Source: Gelidibacter mesophilus DSM 14095
GTDB lineage: Bacteria; Bacteroidota; Bacteroidia; Flavobacteriales; Flavobacteriaceae
NCBI RefSeq assembly: GCF_000423005.1
Contig: NZ_AUHD01000001.1
Coordinates: 124,001 to 188,000, forward strand
Direction: 5' to 3'
DNA: 64,000 nt
Shown here: piece by piece, positions 7,154 to 15,840 of the stretch
Layout: the number at the start of each line of letters is the position of its first letter
Numbering within the stretch: position 1 is the stretch's first letter
Notes under the pieces: generated by a model
The model's database searches: none
The model's input: only the letters and a program-made list of their open reading frames with translations
Told to the model about the DNA's origin: nothing
Program-made: the position numbers and the translations under genes

Positions 7154-8248
7154 TTATAAATACTTTACAGGATTGGTGTTTATCGTCGATAAAACGACTG
7201 CAAAATTAGTAATTTTTTTTGAGAGATAGTTAGCTAAAAAGGTTTTTGTGAACTGTTCGCTTTCATAATGTCCAATATCGGCTAAAATAATTTGATCTTC
7301 TGCAGAAAAAAAATCATGATACTTTAAATCTGCAGTAATAAAAACATCAGCATTTGCTGATCTGGCCGCGGCAATTGCAAAACTACCAGAACCACCAAGT
7401 ACGGCAATCCGCTTGACTTTGGTTTTGATTAATTTTGAGTGTTTTATAAACGAAACGTTCATTTTCTGCTTAACAAAATCTAAAAATTCTTCGGTTGTCA
7501 TCTCATTTGGAAGTTCGCCAACCATTCCCATCCCTATCTGCTGATTATAATTGTCTAGCGTTGTCACTTCAAAAGCCACTTCTTCATAGGGATGGCTTTC
7601 AAACAAGGCTTTGAGAATGTTGCGCTCTAGATGTTTTTGGAAGGTCACTGAAATTTGGGTTTCATTTTCTTGGCGATATTCCCCACGTTCTCCAATTTTT
7701 GGATTGGAATCATCATTACCTTTAAAAGTGCCAGTCCCGTCAGTATTGAAACTGCAATTTTCGTAATTCCCAATGTTGCCAGCTCCAGATTTGAATAGGG
7801 CAGTGCGTAAGACATCAGCATCTTTCTGTGGAACGTAAGTGGTCAATTTTTTTATAGTGCCTTGTTGAGGAAGCAGGATCTTTTTGTTTTCTATATTTAA
7901 CGTTTTGCAAATAATATCATTCACACCTTGAAGACAATTGTCCAAGGCCGTATGAATGGCGTAAATGGCAATGTCATGTTTAATGGCTTTTAAGACCACG
8001 CGCTCTACATAATTGGAGCCATTAAGTTTTTTAAGACCTTTAAAAATAATCGGATGGAAGCTGACAATGAGGTTGCAGTTGTTGTCGATTGCTTCGTCCA
8101 CAACACTTTCTAAAGTGTCTAAGGTTACCAGAACTCCTGTCAATGGCTTGTTTTTATCACCAACCAACAAACCTACGTTATCAAAGCTTTCGGCATACGC
8201 CAAAGGCGCCAGTTCTTCGAGGTGATTGATGACATCTTGGATAATCAT
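7154..8248 (-). CDS. Nif3/DUF34 dinuclear metal-centre hexameric protein
   Basis: A 364-residue member of the long Nif3 form with a CutA/PII-like insert in the middle (about residues 125-235). Metal-binding blocks seen are 'SFHPIIFKGL' (family usually has HHP), 'HTALDNCLQGVND', and C-terminal 'ITADLKYHDFF' with 'ADIGHYESE'. Known members form toroidal hexamers with two metals; the in vivo reaction is unsettled, with GTP cyclohydrolase-like and metal-chaperone ideas proposed. First gene of a two-gene operon with the coiled-coil protein; a TATCTTTG box lies upstream at 8275-8282. Confidence 0.92.
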   Translation of the reverse strand: MIIQDVINHLEELAPLAYAESFDNVGLLVGDKNKPLTGVLVTLDTLESVVDEAIDNNCNLIVSFHPIIFKGLKKLNGSNYVERVVLKAIKHDIAIYAIHTALDNCLQGVNDIICKTLNIENKKILLPQQGTIKKLTTYVPQKDADVLRTALFKSGAGNIGNYENCSFNTDGTGTFKGNDDSNPKIGERGEYRQENETQISVTFQKHLERNILKALFESHPYEEVAFEVTTLDNYNQQIGMGMVGELPNEMTTEEFLDFVKQKMNVSFIKHSKLIKTKVKRIAVLGGSGSFAIAAARSANADVFITADLKYHDFFSAEDQIILADIGHYESEQFTKTFLANYLSKKITNFAVVLSTINTNPVKYL

Positions 8249-8274
8249 ATGTTTTTCTGTTTTTAGGTTACTCG

Positions 8275-8282
8275 CAAAGATA
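8275..8282 (-). promoter_or_regulatory. Bacteroidota -7 box upstream of nif3-like gene
   Basis: Minus-strand TATCTTTG, a full TAnnTTTG match, 26 bases before the ATG at 8248. The -33 region is poorly conserved. A near-match TACTTTG on the plus strand at 8310-8316 may serve the divergent lipoprotein gene. Confidence 0.45.
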
Positions 8283-8322
8283 AAATATTATATTTTCGTT
8301 GTAACTAAGTACTTTGGTTATT

Positions 8323-8844
8323 ATGAAACATAGCATTGCGTTAATGTTTTCCTTGTTCTTGTTCTCATGCCAATCTGAAAAAAACAAACAACCTGAAGCG
8401 CTGGATTTGGAACTTTCAAACACTGACTTATATCAACACTTAGAAAATGAAGGGTCTTCTAAAGATCAGAATTATCAGGTGGCACTTGATTTTCTAAATG
8501 CTTATATCGAAAATAACAACAATGTTGAAATTCTAGAATTTGTTAAAGGCTCGTCTCTTGTTACAGAAAGTTTAAAAGAGAAATTAGAAAATATGCTGAT
8601 CAGGGCTTGGGAAGAGAACCCACAAGTAGGACTTGGGTTTGATCCTATATTAGATGCCCAAGATTACCCTCATAAAGGTGTTGAACTTCATGAGTTTGAT
8701 CTAGGAACTGGTTATGTGACAGTTAAAGGTATTGACTGGGATGATTTTAAGATGACAATGACAGTAGTAACTAAAAATGGTCATATTTTAGTAGACGGTT
8801 GCGGTGTTGTGAATATTCCTGAAGACAAACGTGCCGAAATATAA
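8323..8844 (+). CDS. Small lipoprotein of unknown function
   Basis: A 173-residue protein with a lipoprotein signal ('MKHSIALMFSLFLFSC', lipobox LFSC). The mature part has a helical start ('QVALDFLNAYIEN') and a C-terminal strand-rich block ending 'LVDGCGVVNIPEDKR', reminiscent of DUF3828-like periplasmic proteins, but that is only a resemblance. I use the ATG at 8323: the upstream TTG at 8314 lies inside the probable promoter box. The 3' end approaches lpxK, whose frame opens before this stop, so the two are likely co-transcribed. Confidence 0.75.
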   Translation: MKHSIALMFSLFLFSCQSEKNKQPEALDLELSNTDLYQHLENEGSSKDQNYQVALDFLNAYIENNNNVEILEFVKGSSLVTESLKEKLENMLIRAWEENPQVGLGFDPILDAQDYPHKGVELHEFDLGTGYVTVKGIDWDDFKMTMTVVTKNGHILVDGCGVVNIPEDKRAEI

Positions 8845-8872
8845 AATGGCACAAAACAGATTAATCGAACAG

Positions 8873-9877
8873 ATGAAAATTTTAAGGTATTTCCTTTTTC
8901 CGGTTGTCCCCATTTACTTCGTGGTCACCTGGCTTAGAAATAAATTATATGATTTAGGAATTAAAAAGTCCACATCTTATAACGTTCCTGTGATATGCGT
9001 AGGAAATCTAAGTGTTGGCGGCACAGGAAAATCACCAATGATTGAATATTTGATCCGATTATTGAAACCTGATCACCATATTGCAACATTGAGCAGAGGC
9101 TATAAAAGACAGACAGAAGGGTTTGTAATGGCTGATGAATCGGCCACAGCACTTTCCATAGGAGATGAGCCGTTTCAGTTTTATCGAAAATTTAAGGATA
9201 TTATTGTAAGTGTGGATGCTAATAGAGTACATGGAATGGCGCAATTGTTGGCATTAAAAAATCCTCCAGAAATAGTTTTGTTGGATGATGCCTATCAGCA
9301 TAGACGCGTAAAAGCGGGTTTTAATATTTTATTGACTGCTTTTGATGATCTTTATACAGATGATATCCTATTACCGACCGGGAATTTAAGAGAACCGAGG
9401 GCAGGTGCCAGACGTGCTGATATTATTGTGGTGACTAAATGTCCGGAAAATTTAGCAGATGACGAAAAACGAATAATCAAAGAAAAAATAAATCCTTTAG
9501 AAGGGCAAGAGGTGTTTTTTGGGCATATTGCTTATTCTCAATCGATAAGAAATACTAAAGAGCATCTCAATTTGGAAACTCTTAAAAGTCAATCGTTTAC
9601 TTTGGTTACGGGAATTGCCAATCCAAAACCTTTGGTTGAGCATTTAAAATTAATGGGATTGCAGTTTGAGCATTTGAAATTTAAGGATCATCATGATTTT
9701 ACTGAGAATGACCTCAATATTTTGAAACAAAAACCAATGATTGTCACCACAGAAAAGGACATGGTGCGCTTACAGCCTCATTTTAACAATCAAGAGGCCT
9801 TATATTATCTGCCAATTGAAATAAAAATTGATAGACGGAAAGAGTTTGATGGGCTTATAAGTAGATTTGTTAAATAG
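8873..9877 (+). CDS. lpxK: Tetraacyldisaccharide 4'-kinase
   Basis: Inner-membrane kinase that phosphorylates the 4' position of the lipid A precursor. The P-loop region 'GNLSVGGTGKSP' is at residues 44-55 and an N-terminal membrane-associated helix precedes it ('FLFPVVPIYFVVTWL'). 'SRGYKR', 'DDAYQHRRV' and 'LPTGNLREP' are conserved family blocks. The start ATG at 8873 matches family length (334 residues); ATG 8846 would add nine residues. The gene's last eight bases overlap the 3' end of the convergent histidine kinase gene. Confidence 0.94.
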   Translation: MKILRYFLFPVVPIYFVVTWLRNKLYDLGIKKSTSYNVPVICVGNLSVGGTGKSPMIEYLIRLLKPDHHIATLSRGYKRQTEGFVMADESATALSIGDEPFQFYRKFKDIIVSVDANRVHGMAQLLALKNPPEIVLLDDAYQHRRVKAGFNILLTAFDDLYTDDILLPTGNLREPRAGARRADIIVVTKCPENLADDEKRIIKEKINPLEGQEVFFGHIAYSQSIRNTKEHLNLETLKSQSFTLVTGIANPKPLVEHLKLMGLQFEHLKFKDHHDFTENDLNILKQKPMIVTTEKDMVRLQPHFNNQEALYYLPIEIKIDRRKEFDGLISRFVK

Positions 9878-12101
9878 ACGTTGCTGATTTTTCATTAGAT
9901 TTTAACACGTTATAAAGTTTCTTTTCGAAATCTTCCTGCTTAAATGGTTTTGAGATAATATCATCAAATCCTGCTTCGTCAAATTCATGCATTTTATCTT
10001 CAATAGTTACGGCTGTAAGAGCGAAAATAGTGAGTTCCTTATCAAAGGTTCTAATGATTTTCGTAGCTTCAAGTCCGCTAATACCAGGCATGTGGATATC
10101 CATCAGGACAACGTCGTACTGTTCTTGTTTAACGCGTTCTACAGCATCTTCGCCATTATCCACAACATCGCAATAAAGGCTCATCTTATTTAAAATCTTA
10201 CGGGTTATCATTTGGTTGATCTTGTTGTCTTCAACAACCAAAATTTTGATATTTGTCAAGTCCAAAGTATTAAATTCATTAAGGGTTTTTGGTTTATCTG
10301 TAATAACTGGTTCTGGTGCATAGGTTAGCGGGATTTCAAAAAAGAAGCTCGATCCTTTTCCAAGTTCGCTTTTGAGGTATATTTTTCCTTTTAAGATTTC
10401 GATCAGCCCTTTTACAATGGAGAGCCCAAGTCCTGTTCCGCCATATTTTCTATTGATTTGAATAGAGCCTTGAGAGAAGCTTTCAAACATATTCTCTTGT
10501 TTCTCTTTGGTGATACCAATACCATTATCTTGAATTTCGAATCGGATGGTATAGTTTTTATCGGTTTGATTGACCTTATATAATTTTACCCATATATCAC
10601 CATCTTTTGTAAACTTAATAGCGTTTCCTATAAGATTAATCAGAATCTGCGAGATTTTCAATTGATCTGCCATAAACGTAGAAGGCAGATCTTGGTCATA
10701 TTCATAATGGAGTTTCGTGTTATTGTCCATAGCCGAATTGTTCAATGCCGAAATTACATTTTCAACCTTTTTCCTGAGATTGAATACTTCAGGATCCAAT
10801 TCAACTTTGTTGGCCTCAATTTTATTGATTTGAAGGATGTCATTGATGAAAGTCAATAAATATTCACCGGAAAACTTAAGCGATTTAAGGTGTGGCAATT
10901 GCTCTGGTTTTGGTTCTTCGTCCAAAAGCATATTTGTTAAGCCGGTAACGGCATATAATGGTGTTCTGAGCTCGTGGGTTACGGTGGATAAAAAGTTGGC
11001 TTTGGTTTTGGATGCCAATTCTGCTTTTTCTTTGGCCACAATAAGCTCATCATTTTTTTTATGGAGCATATTGTTGGTTTTAAGTCTGATATTATTGTTT
11101 TTGTAAAGCGATAAGGTCAATAAGGACAGAATTGTAATTAATGCGATGCTTAGAATAGTCGTTATTCTAGTCAAATTATTTGACGCATCGGCTTCCTCAA
11201 GTTTTACTTCCAATTGCTTAAACTCAGTATCTTTATATTCATTGATAAACTGGGATTTCTTACCAGGGGCAAGGTTTTCACGTTTTATATCTAATAAAGA
11301 ATCTGATAGGTTAATATATTTCCTAAGATATTCATTGGAGAGCTTATAGTCATTGTTTTCTTGGTATATCTCGCTTAAAGTCAAATAACTGTCGTTGATA
11401 TATTCTGGAATATTATTGGCCACCGCAAGATCGAGCCCCTGATTGGTCATAGTAAGCGCTAAGGTTGGGTTGTCTAATTTCTGGAGCACTTTTCCACTAT
11501 TTATATAAGCGCTGCTTAAAATATTTGGCTGGTCATATTTTTTGGCTAAAATGATGGTCTTTTCAAGTTTTGCTTTAGCAGTTTTATAATCTTCCAATTG
11601 AATATAAACCTTGGCTTCGTTTAGATTAACATCGGAAATAAGGCGCTCAAGGCCTTCTTGTTCATATAAATTTTTGGCGGAATTAAAAAAATCGATCGCA
11701 GTTTGATATTCCTTTTTACTGGTATGCAAAACACCTCGAACATTGTAAGTGATGGCGAGGTTAGCGTAGTCATTGTCTTCTCTTTGGAGTTCAGCAGCTT
11801 TGGTTAAAGATACAAGCGCACTTTCGGGCTCTTCCACAAGAAATTGAACTTTTGCGATTTTTGTATATATACTGCCTTCCTTCTTCTTGTCTCCAATCTT
11901 TTTGGCAATATCCAAAGCCTTTTGGAGGTTATCCTTGGCATTGTAGTAATCACCGCGCTCTACTTCAAAACCCGATTGGGTCACGTAGTTTTCAATGCGC
12001 ATTTTAAGAATGTCAATATCGTCGACAGTACTATTTTGAGAACATAGAACGGTCGATATCAGTATAAAAAAAGCAACGATATAGTATTTCGGTTGGGACA
12101 T
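9870..12101 (-). CDS. Hybrid sensor histidine kinase with TPR-type sensor and receiver
   Basis: About 743 residues. Order: signal peptide ('FFILISTVLCSQ'), periplasmic TPR-like helical repeats (about 25-300), one transmembrane helix (about 312-333), coiled coil, HisKA with phospho-acceptor His near 376 in 'STVTHELRTPLYA', HATPase ('NLIGNAIKFT', 'DNGIGIT', 'GGTGLGLSI'), then a C-terminal receiver with 'VVEDNKINQ', phospho-acceptor Asp in 'VVLMDIHMPG' and 'SKPF'. The start at 12101 is chosen because a TATATTTG promoter box covers 12123-12130, which excludes the upstream ATG at 12125. No DNA-binding output domain, so it must pass the signal to a partner. Its 3' end overlaps lpxK by eight bases. 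Confidence 0.92.
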   Translation of the reverse strand: MSQPKYYIVAFFILISTVLCSQNSTVDDIDILKMRIENYVTQSGFEVERGDYYNAKDNLQKALDIAKKIGDKKKEGSIYTKIAKVQFLVEEPESALVSLTKAAELQREDNDYANLAITYNVRGVLHTSKKEYQTAIDFFNSAKNLYEQEGLERLISDVNLNEAKVYIQLEDYKTAKAKLEKTIILAKKYDQPNILSSAYINSGKVLQKLDNPTLALTMTNQGLDLAVANNIPEYINDSYLTLSEIYQENNDYKLSNEYLRKYINLSDSLLDIKRENLAPGKKSQFINEYKDTEFKQLEVKLEEADASNNLTRITTILSIALITILSLLTLSLYKNNNIRLKTNNMLHKKNDELIVAKEKAELASKTKANFLSTVTHELRTPLYAVTGLTNMLLDEEPKPEQLPHLKSLKFSGEYLLTFINDILQINKIEANKVELDPEVFNLRKKVENVISALNNSAMDNNTKLHYEYDQDLPSTFMADQLKISQILINLIGNAIKFTKDGDIWVKLYKVNQTDKNYTIRFEIQDNGIGITKEKQENMFESFSQGSIQINRKYGGTGLGLSIVKGLIEILKGKIYLKSELGKGSSFFFEIPLTYAPEPVITDKPKTLNEFNTLDLTNIKILVVEDNKINQMITRKILNKMSLYCDVVDNGEDAVERVKQEQYDVVLMDIHMPGISGLEATKIIRTFDKELTIFALTAVTIEDKMHEFDEAGFDDIISKPFKQEDFEKKLYNVLKSNEKSATSI

Positions 12102-12122
12102 TTTTTGGTCACATAAATCGAA

Positions 12123-12130
12123 CAAATATA
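12123..12130 (-). promoter_or_regulatory. Bacteroidota -7 box for the histidine kinase gene
   Basis: Minus-strand TATATTTG, full match to TAnnTTTG, 22 bases before the ATG at 12101. Implies the kinase is transcribed apart from lipA-gap. Confidence 0.5.
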
Positions 12131-12143
12131 ATTATTTATTCGA

Positions 12144-13148
12144 TTAAAGTGTTTCTTTCATCGATAAATCGCTGATTAAATCTAAGATACGACTTGAATA
12201 ACCTGTTTCATTATCATACCATCCCACAATTTTAATCATATTGCCGATGACGGAAGTCATCTGAGAGTCAAAAATACAGGAGTGCGGATTACCAACAATA
12301 TCAATAGACACAATTGGGTCAGATGTATATTCTAAAATTCCTTTTAAATGGGTTTCAGAGGCTATTTTGAAGGCTTGATTGATATCTTCAATTGAAACAG
12401 TTTTTTCAACATTTAAAGTAATATCAGTGAGCGATCCGTTAGGAACCGGAACTCGGATGCCACAGCCGCCAATAACATCATTCAATTTAGGAAAAATTTT
12501 GGTCAGAGCCTTCGCTGCACCTGTTGTAGTGGGCACGATAGATTGACCTGCAGCCCTTGCGCGCCTTAAATCCTTATGAGGTTGGTCATGCAGACTTTGG
12601 TCAGTGGTATAAGAATGTACAGTGGTAATATAGGCTTGTTTGATCCCGCAAAGATCATCTATAACGGCAATCATTGGTGCTGCATTATTCGTTGTACAGG
12701 AAGCATTGGATATTATGGTTTCAGTGCCTGAGAGGATGTCATCATTTACACCTAAGACAATGGTTTTTATAGCATCATCTATGGGAGGAACGGAGAGAAT
12801 AACCCTTTTTGCGCCATTTTTAATATGGTTTTCAAGAGCTTCTAAAGTTTTAAACTTTCCTGTGGATTCAATGACAAAATCTACATTATAGGGTTTCCAG
12901 TCAATAGCTTCAATCTGAGTGTGGTTCAACAAAGGAACTTTTAGATCATCTAGAATGATATGGCTGTCATCAAAAGTAATGGTGTTCTTTAAAACCCCAT
13001 GGATGCTATCATATTTTAACAAATGGCTTAAGGTTCTGGCATCAGCCAAATCGTTTATAGCAACTATCTGAATGTTTTCACGTTCTTGAATGAGTCTAAA
13101 CAGCCGCCTCCCAATGCGTCCAAACCCGTTTATGGCAACTCTGATCAT
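12144..13148 (-). CDS. gap: Glyceraldehyde-3-phosphate dehydrogenase
   Basis: Converts glyceraldehyde 3-phosphate to 1,3-bisphosphoglycerate with NAD. The NAD motif 'INGFGRIGRR' is at the N terminus with D33 (NAD preference), the catalytic Cys 151 in 'SNASCTTNNAAP' and His 178 in 'TTVHSYT'. Length of 334 residues is standard. The ATG shares one base with the lipA stop codon (TAATG), a sign of translational coupling. Flavobacteria often carry more than one gap; which role this copy has, glycolytic or gluconeogenic, cannot be read here. Confidence 0.95.
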   Translation of the reverse strand: MIRVAINGFGRIGRRLFRLIQERENIQIVAINDLADARTLSHLLKYDSIHGVLKNTITFDDSHIILDDLKVPLLNHTQIEAIDWKPYNVDFVIESTGKFKTLEALENHIKNGAKRVILSVPPIDDAIKTIVLGVNDDILSGTETIISNASCTTNNAAPMIAVIDDLCGIKQAYITTVHSYTTDQSLHDQPHKDLRRARAAGQSIVPTTTGAAKALTKIFPKLNDVIGGCGIRVPVPNGSLTDITLNVEKTVSIEDINQAFKIASETHLKGILEYTSDPIVSIDIVGNPHSCIFDSQMTSVIGNMIKIVGWYDNETGYSSRILDLISDLSMKETL

Positions 13149-14026
13149 TAATTGATATGTTTTTGAGCTTTGTAAGACGATCTTACTAAGGCGCTGCTTT
13201 CCACATGTCGGAAGCCGAGATCCAATCCGATAGCTTCATATTCTTTAAATTGTTCCGGAAGAATAAACTGTTTTACGGGCAAATGCTTTTTACTAGGTTG
13301 TAAATATTGTCCTATTGTGACGACGTCTACATCATTGGCTCTTAAATCATGAAGTGTTTCAATAATTTCTTCTCGAGTTTCTCCTAGTCCAAGCATGATA
13401 CCTGACTTTGTTCGGCGTTGTCCTTGCGTTTTCAAATATTTAAGAACTCCGAGACTGCGCTCATATTTGGCTTGGATTCTCACTTCTCGGGTTAATCTTC
13501 TAACGGTTTCAATATTATGCGAAACCACTTCTGGAGCGACGTCAATAATTCTGTCAATATGTTGCTCTATTCCTTGAAAATCAGGAATAAGTGTTTCCAT
13601 GGTTGTTTCTGGATTCATGCGTCGTACGGCCTTAACGGTCTCTGACCACATAATACTCCCCATGTCTTTCAAATCATCTCTATCCACGCTGGTTAAAACC
13701 GCATGTTTAATGTTCATGATTTTAATGGATCGTGCCACTTTTTCGGGTTCATCCCAATCTAAGGTTTCTGGACGTCCGGTTTTAACCCCGCAAAATCCAC
13801 AAGAACGTGTACAAATATTTCCTAGAATCATAAAGGTAGCCGTTCCTTCTCCCCAACATTCGCCCATATTTGGACAACTTGCTGAAGCACAAATAGTATT
13901 TAAACTGTATTTGTCCACCAAACTTCTAAGTTCTGTGTATTTTTTACCAGTAGGTAATTTTACTCTCAACCATTTAGGTTTTGGTTGATGTTCTGGAATT
14001 ATTTTTGAAATAGTTTCTGCACTCAT
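13148..14026 (-). CDS. lipA: Lipoyl synthase
   Basis: Radical SAM enzyme that inserts two sulfurs into protein-bound octanoyl groups. The auxiliary cluster Cys are C46, C51 and C57 ('CASASCPNMGEC') and the radical SAM CxxxCxxC is C72, C76, C79 ('CTRSCGFCGV'). The 292-residue length and the C-terminal 'ESSALVRSSYKA' fit LipA. Promoter box TACCTTTG upstream at 14047-14054. First gene of a lipA-gap pair. Confidence 0.97.
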   Translation of the reverse strand: MSAETISKIIPEHQPKPKWLRVKLPTGKKYTELRSLVDKYSLNTICASASCPNMGECWGEGTATFMILGNICTRSCGFCGVKTGRPETLDWDEPEKVARSIKIMNIKHAVLTSVDRDDLKDMGSIMWSETVKAVRRMNPETTMETLIPDFQGIEQHIDRIIDVAPEVVSHNIETVRRLTREVRIQAKYERSLGVLKYLKTQGQRRTKSGIMLGLGETREEIIETLHDLRANDVDVVTIGQYLQPSKKHLPVKQFILPEQFKEYEAIGLDLGFRHVESSALVRSSYKAQKHIN

Positions 14027-14046
14027 GTATTGGAAAGTTTCAAATA

Positions 14047-14054
14047 CAAAGGTA
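14047..14054 (-). promoter_or_regulatory. Bacteroidota -7 box upstream of lipA
   Basis: Minus-strand TACCTTTG, full TAnnTTTG match, 20 bases before the lipA ATG. Confidence 0.45.
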
Positions 14055-14077
14055 CAAAGTAAATTTGTAAATTTATA

Positions 14078-15292
14078 TTATAGGGTGGTCAGATACCAAA
14101 TGCTGAATCCAATTAAAAACAGAATCCCAAACCAACTTAAGATGTGCATTTTTACCGATGGTCGCCATTCAATTGGTGTGTGTTGGCTGCTAATTAACTT
14201 GTAATTAATAATGGCATAAAATGGTGCGGTCAAAAATGAGATGATGGTCGCCACTTTTATGAGCAGGCCCATTTCCGAACCTAGAAAGAAGAAAATAGAA
14301 ACGGTTCCAAGAATGAGAATGCCAATCCATAACAAATAATTATGTTTTGAAAAATGGCCAAATAGTAGTTCTGAGCTTCTGGCCATGGTTCTAGGTGAGG
14401 CATCCAAAGTGGTTAATGTCGTGCTGAACATTGTCGTAAATGCGGCAATACCAATGATCAGATAAGACCAATTTCCTAAGCTTTTGGTGTACATTGAAAT
14501 CAGCTGATTGGAAAATTCCGCGGCTTTCTCGCTAAAGCTTAAGCCACTTTGAAACATCACTAATGCTCCAAGTGCCATAAATCCGAGTCCGATAATAAGA
14601 GTTGCCACGTAGCTCACATTAAAATCAAAAAGTGATGACTTTACATCATAATCTTTATTTACTTTTCGTTTTTCCAGAGCTCAAAGAGATTGCCATACGG
14701 AAATATCTAAAGGTGCGGGCATCCAGCCCATAAATGCGATTAAGAAACCAATCTCCAAGGTGTTTTCTGGCATTATCTGCGCGAATGAAAGTGGTTGCGG
14801 GTTTGTGTTTAACGCTAGTACAACGGCTATAATAGTGCTTATTGTTAGCGTGATGACAATAATTTTCATTATTTGATCAAGAAGGCTGTATTTGCCTTTG
14901 ATCAGAATGAGCGCACAAATGGAGAGAATAATGATGGCCCATATTTCTGTTGAAATCAGATTTCCAAATAACGTAGATGCTATGCCTGCAGTAACGATGG
15001 TTACGGTAGTTTGGATGGTAAACATAGTCGTAAAGGTGAGAGTGAAATAAGCAATTAAAACGCCTTTTCCCATTTTCTTATAACCGTCCAAAAGGCTTTC
15101 CCCAGTTGCTAAAGCATATCTTGGTGCAAATTGAAAAAATGGATATTTAAAAATATGGACAAGTACTAAGGCCCAGATAAGACCATAACCAAAATCTGCT
15201 CCAGCACGAGTAGATTGTACTAAATGAGAAACGCCAATGGCAGCTCCGGCAAATAATAACCCGGGGCCTAATTTTTTTAAACGGATCTGCAC
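14078..15292 (-). pseudogene. NRAMP-type divalent metal transporter interrupted by an in-frame TGA
   Basis: Two open pieces in the same frame together spell one NRAMP protein of about 404 residues. The N-terminal piece (15292-14684) has 'LKKLGPGLLFAGAAIGVSHL' and ends 'DISVWQSL'; then TGA at 14681-14683; then the frame continues 'ALEKRKVNKDYDVKSSLFDF' and about 180 more residues of membrane protein. Family members read 'WQSLWALEK', so TGG to TGA at Trp 204 explains the break. The rest shows no frameshift, so the lesion is recent, a sequencing error, or read through. Start is GTG at 15292, two bases after the sigma factor stop. About 11 membrane helices in total. Likely substrate Mn2+ or Fe2+. 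Confidence 0.85.
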
Positions 15293-15294
15293 TG

Positions 15295-15840
15295 CTATTT
15301 CATAATTATTTCTGCCAGTAATTTTTTTGCTCTTAAAAGCTTAACCTTAACATTATTGATAGGTTCATTAAGTTCTTCAGATATTTCCTTATAGGATAAT
15401 TCCTGAAAGTATCTCAAATTGATGACTTCTTGATAATGTGGTTTTAGCTTTTTAATATCACGAAGCAGTTTTGCTAAATTCTGTTCGGTGATGAGTTTGT
15501 CTTCAGGTGAAGGAGACTCGTCAATAATATCATAAAAATTCTCGTGGTCCTTATGACCGGATCTATTAGAAATGGAGGATTTTCTCTTTCTAATTAAATC
15601 AATATGAATGTTTTTGGAAATGGTAATCAACCATGTCTTAAATCCATAGTTCTCATTATAAGTACCAATTTTGTCAAATGCTTTTGAAAATGTCTGAATG
15701 GCAATGTCCTCAGCATCATTTTCATTTTCTGTGCGTTTTAATTGAAAACCATAAACATCATTCCAAAAAAAATCCAAAAGTGCCTTAAATGCAGATTGGT
15801 CATTTTTTTTTGCGTTCTTAATGATGACTTCTATTTCCAA
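15295..15840 (-). CDS. ECF-type RNA polymerase sigma factor
   Basis: A 181-residue sigma-70 family protein with region 2 ('DAEDIAIQTFSKAFDK', 'FKTWLITISKNIHIDLIRKRK') and region 4 helix-turn-helix ('LSYKEISEELNEPINNVKVKLLRAKK'). Its start overlaps the glycosyltransferase 3' end by ten bases, and the NRAMP gene starts two bases after its stop, so all three are likely on one mRNA. No anti-sigma gene is adjacent, unlike the sigma factor at 18924-19451. Target genes unknown. Confidence 0.92.
   Translation of the reverse strand: MEIEVIIKNAKKNDQSAFKALLDFFWNDVYGFQLKRTENENDAEDIAIQTFSKAFDKIGTYNENYGFKTWLITISKNIHIDLIRKRKSSISNRSGHKDHENFYDIIDESPSPEDKLITEQNLAKLLRDIKKLKPHYQEVINLRYFQELSYKEISEELNEPINNVKVKLLRAKKLLAEIIMK

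Noticed and set aside
8831-8872. Earlier start for lpxK with 14 extra residues
   Set aside because: It overlaps the lipoprotein gene and the family starts at the Met at 8873.
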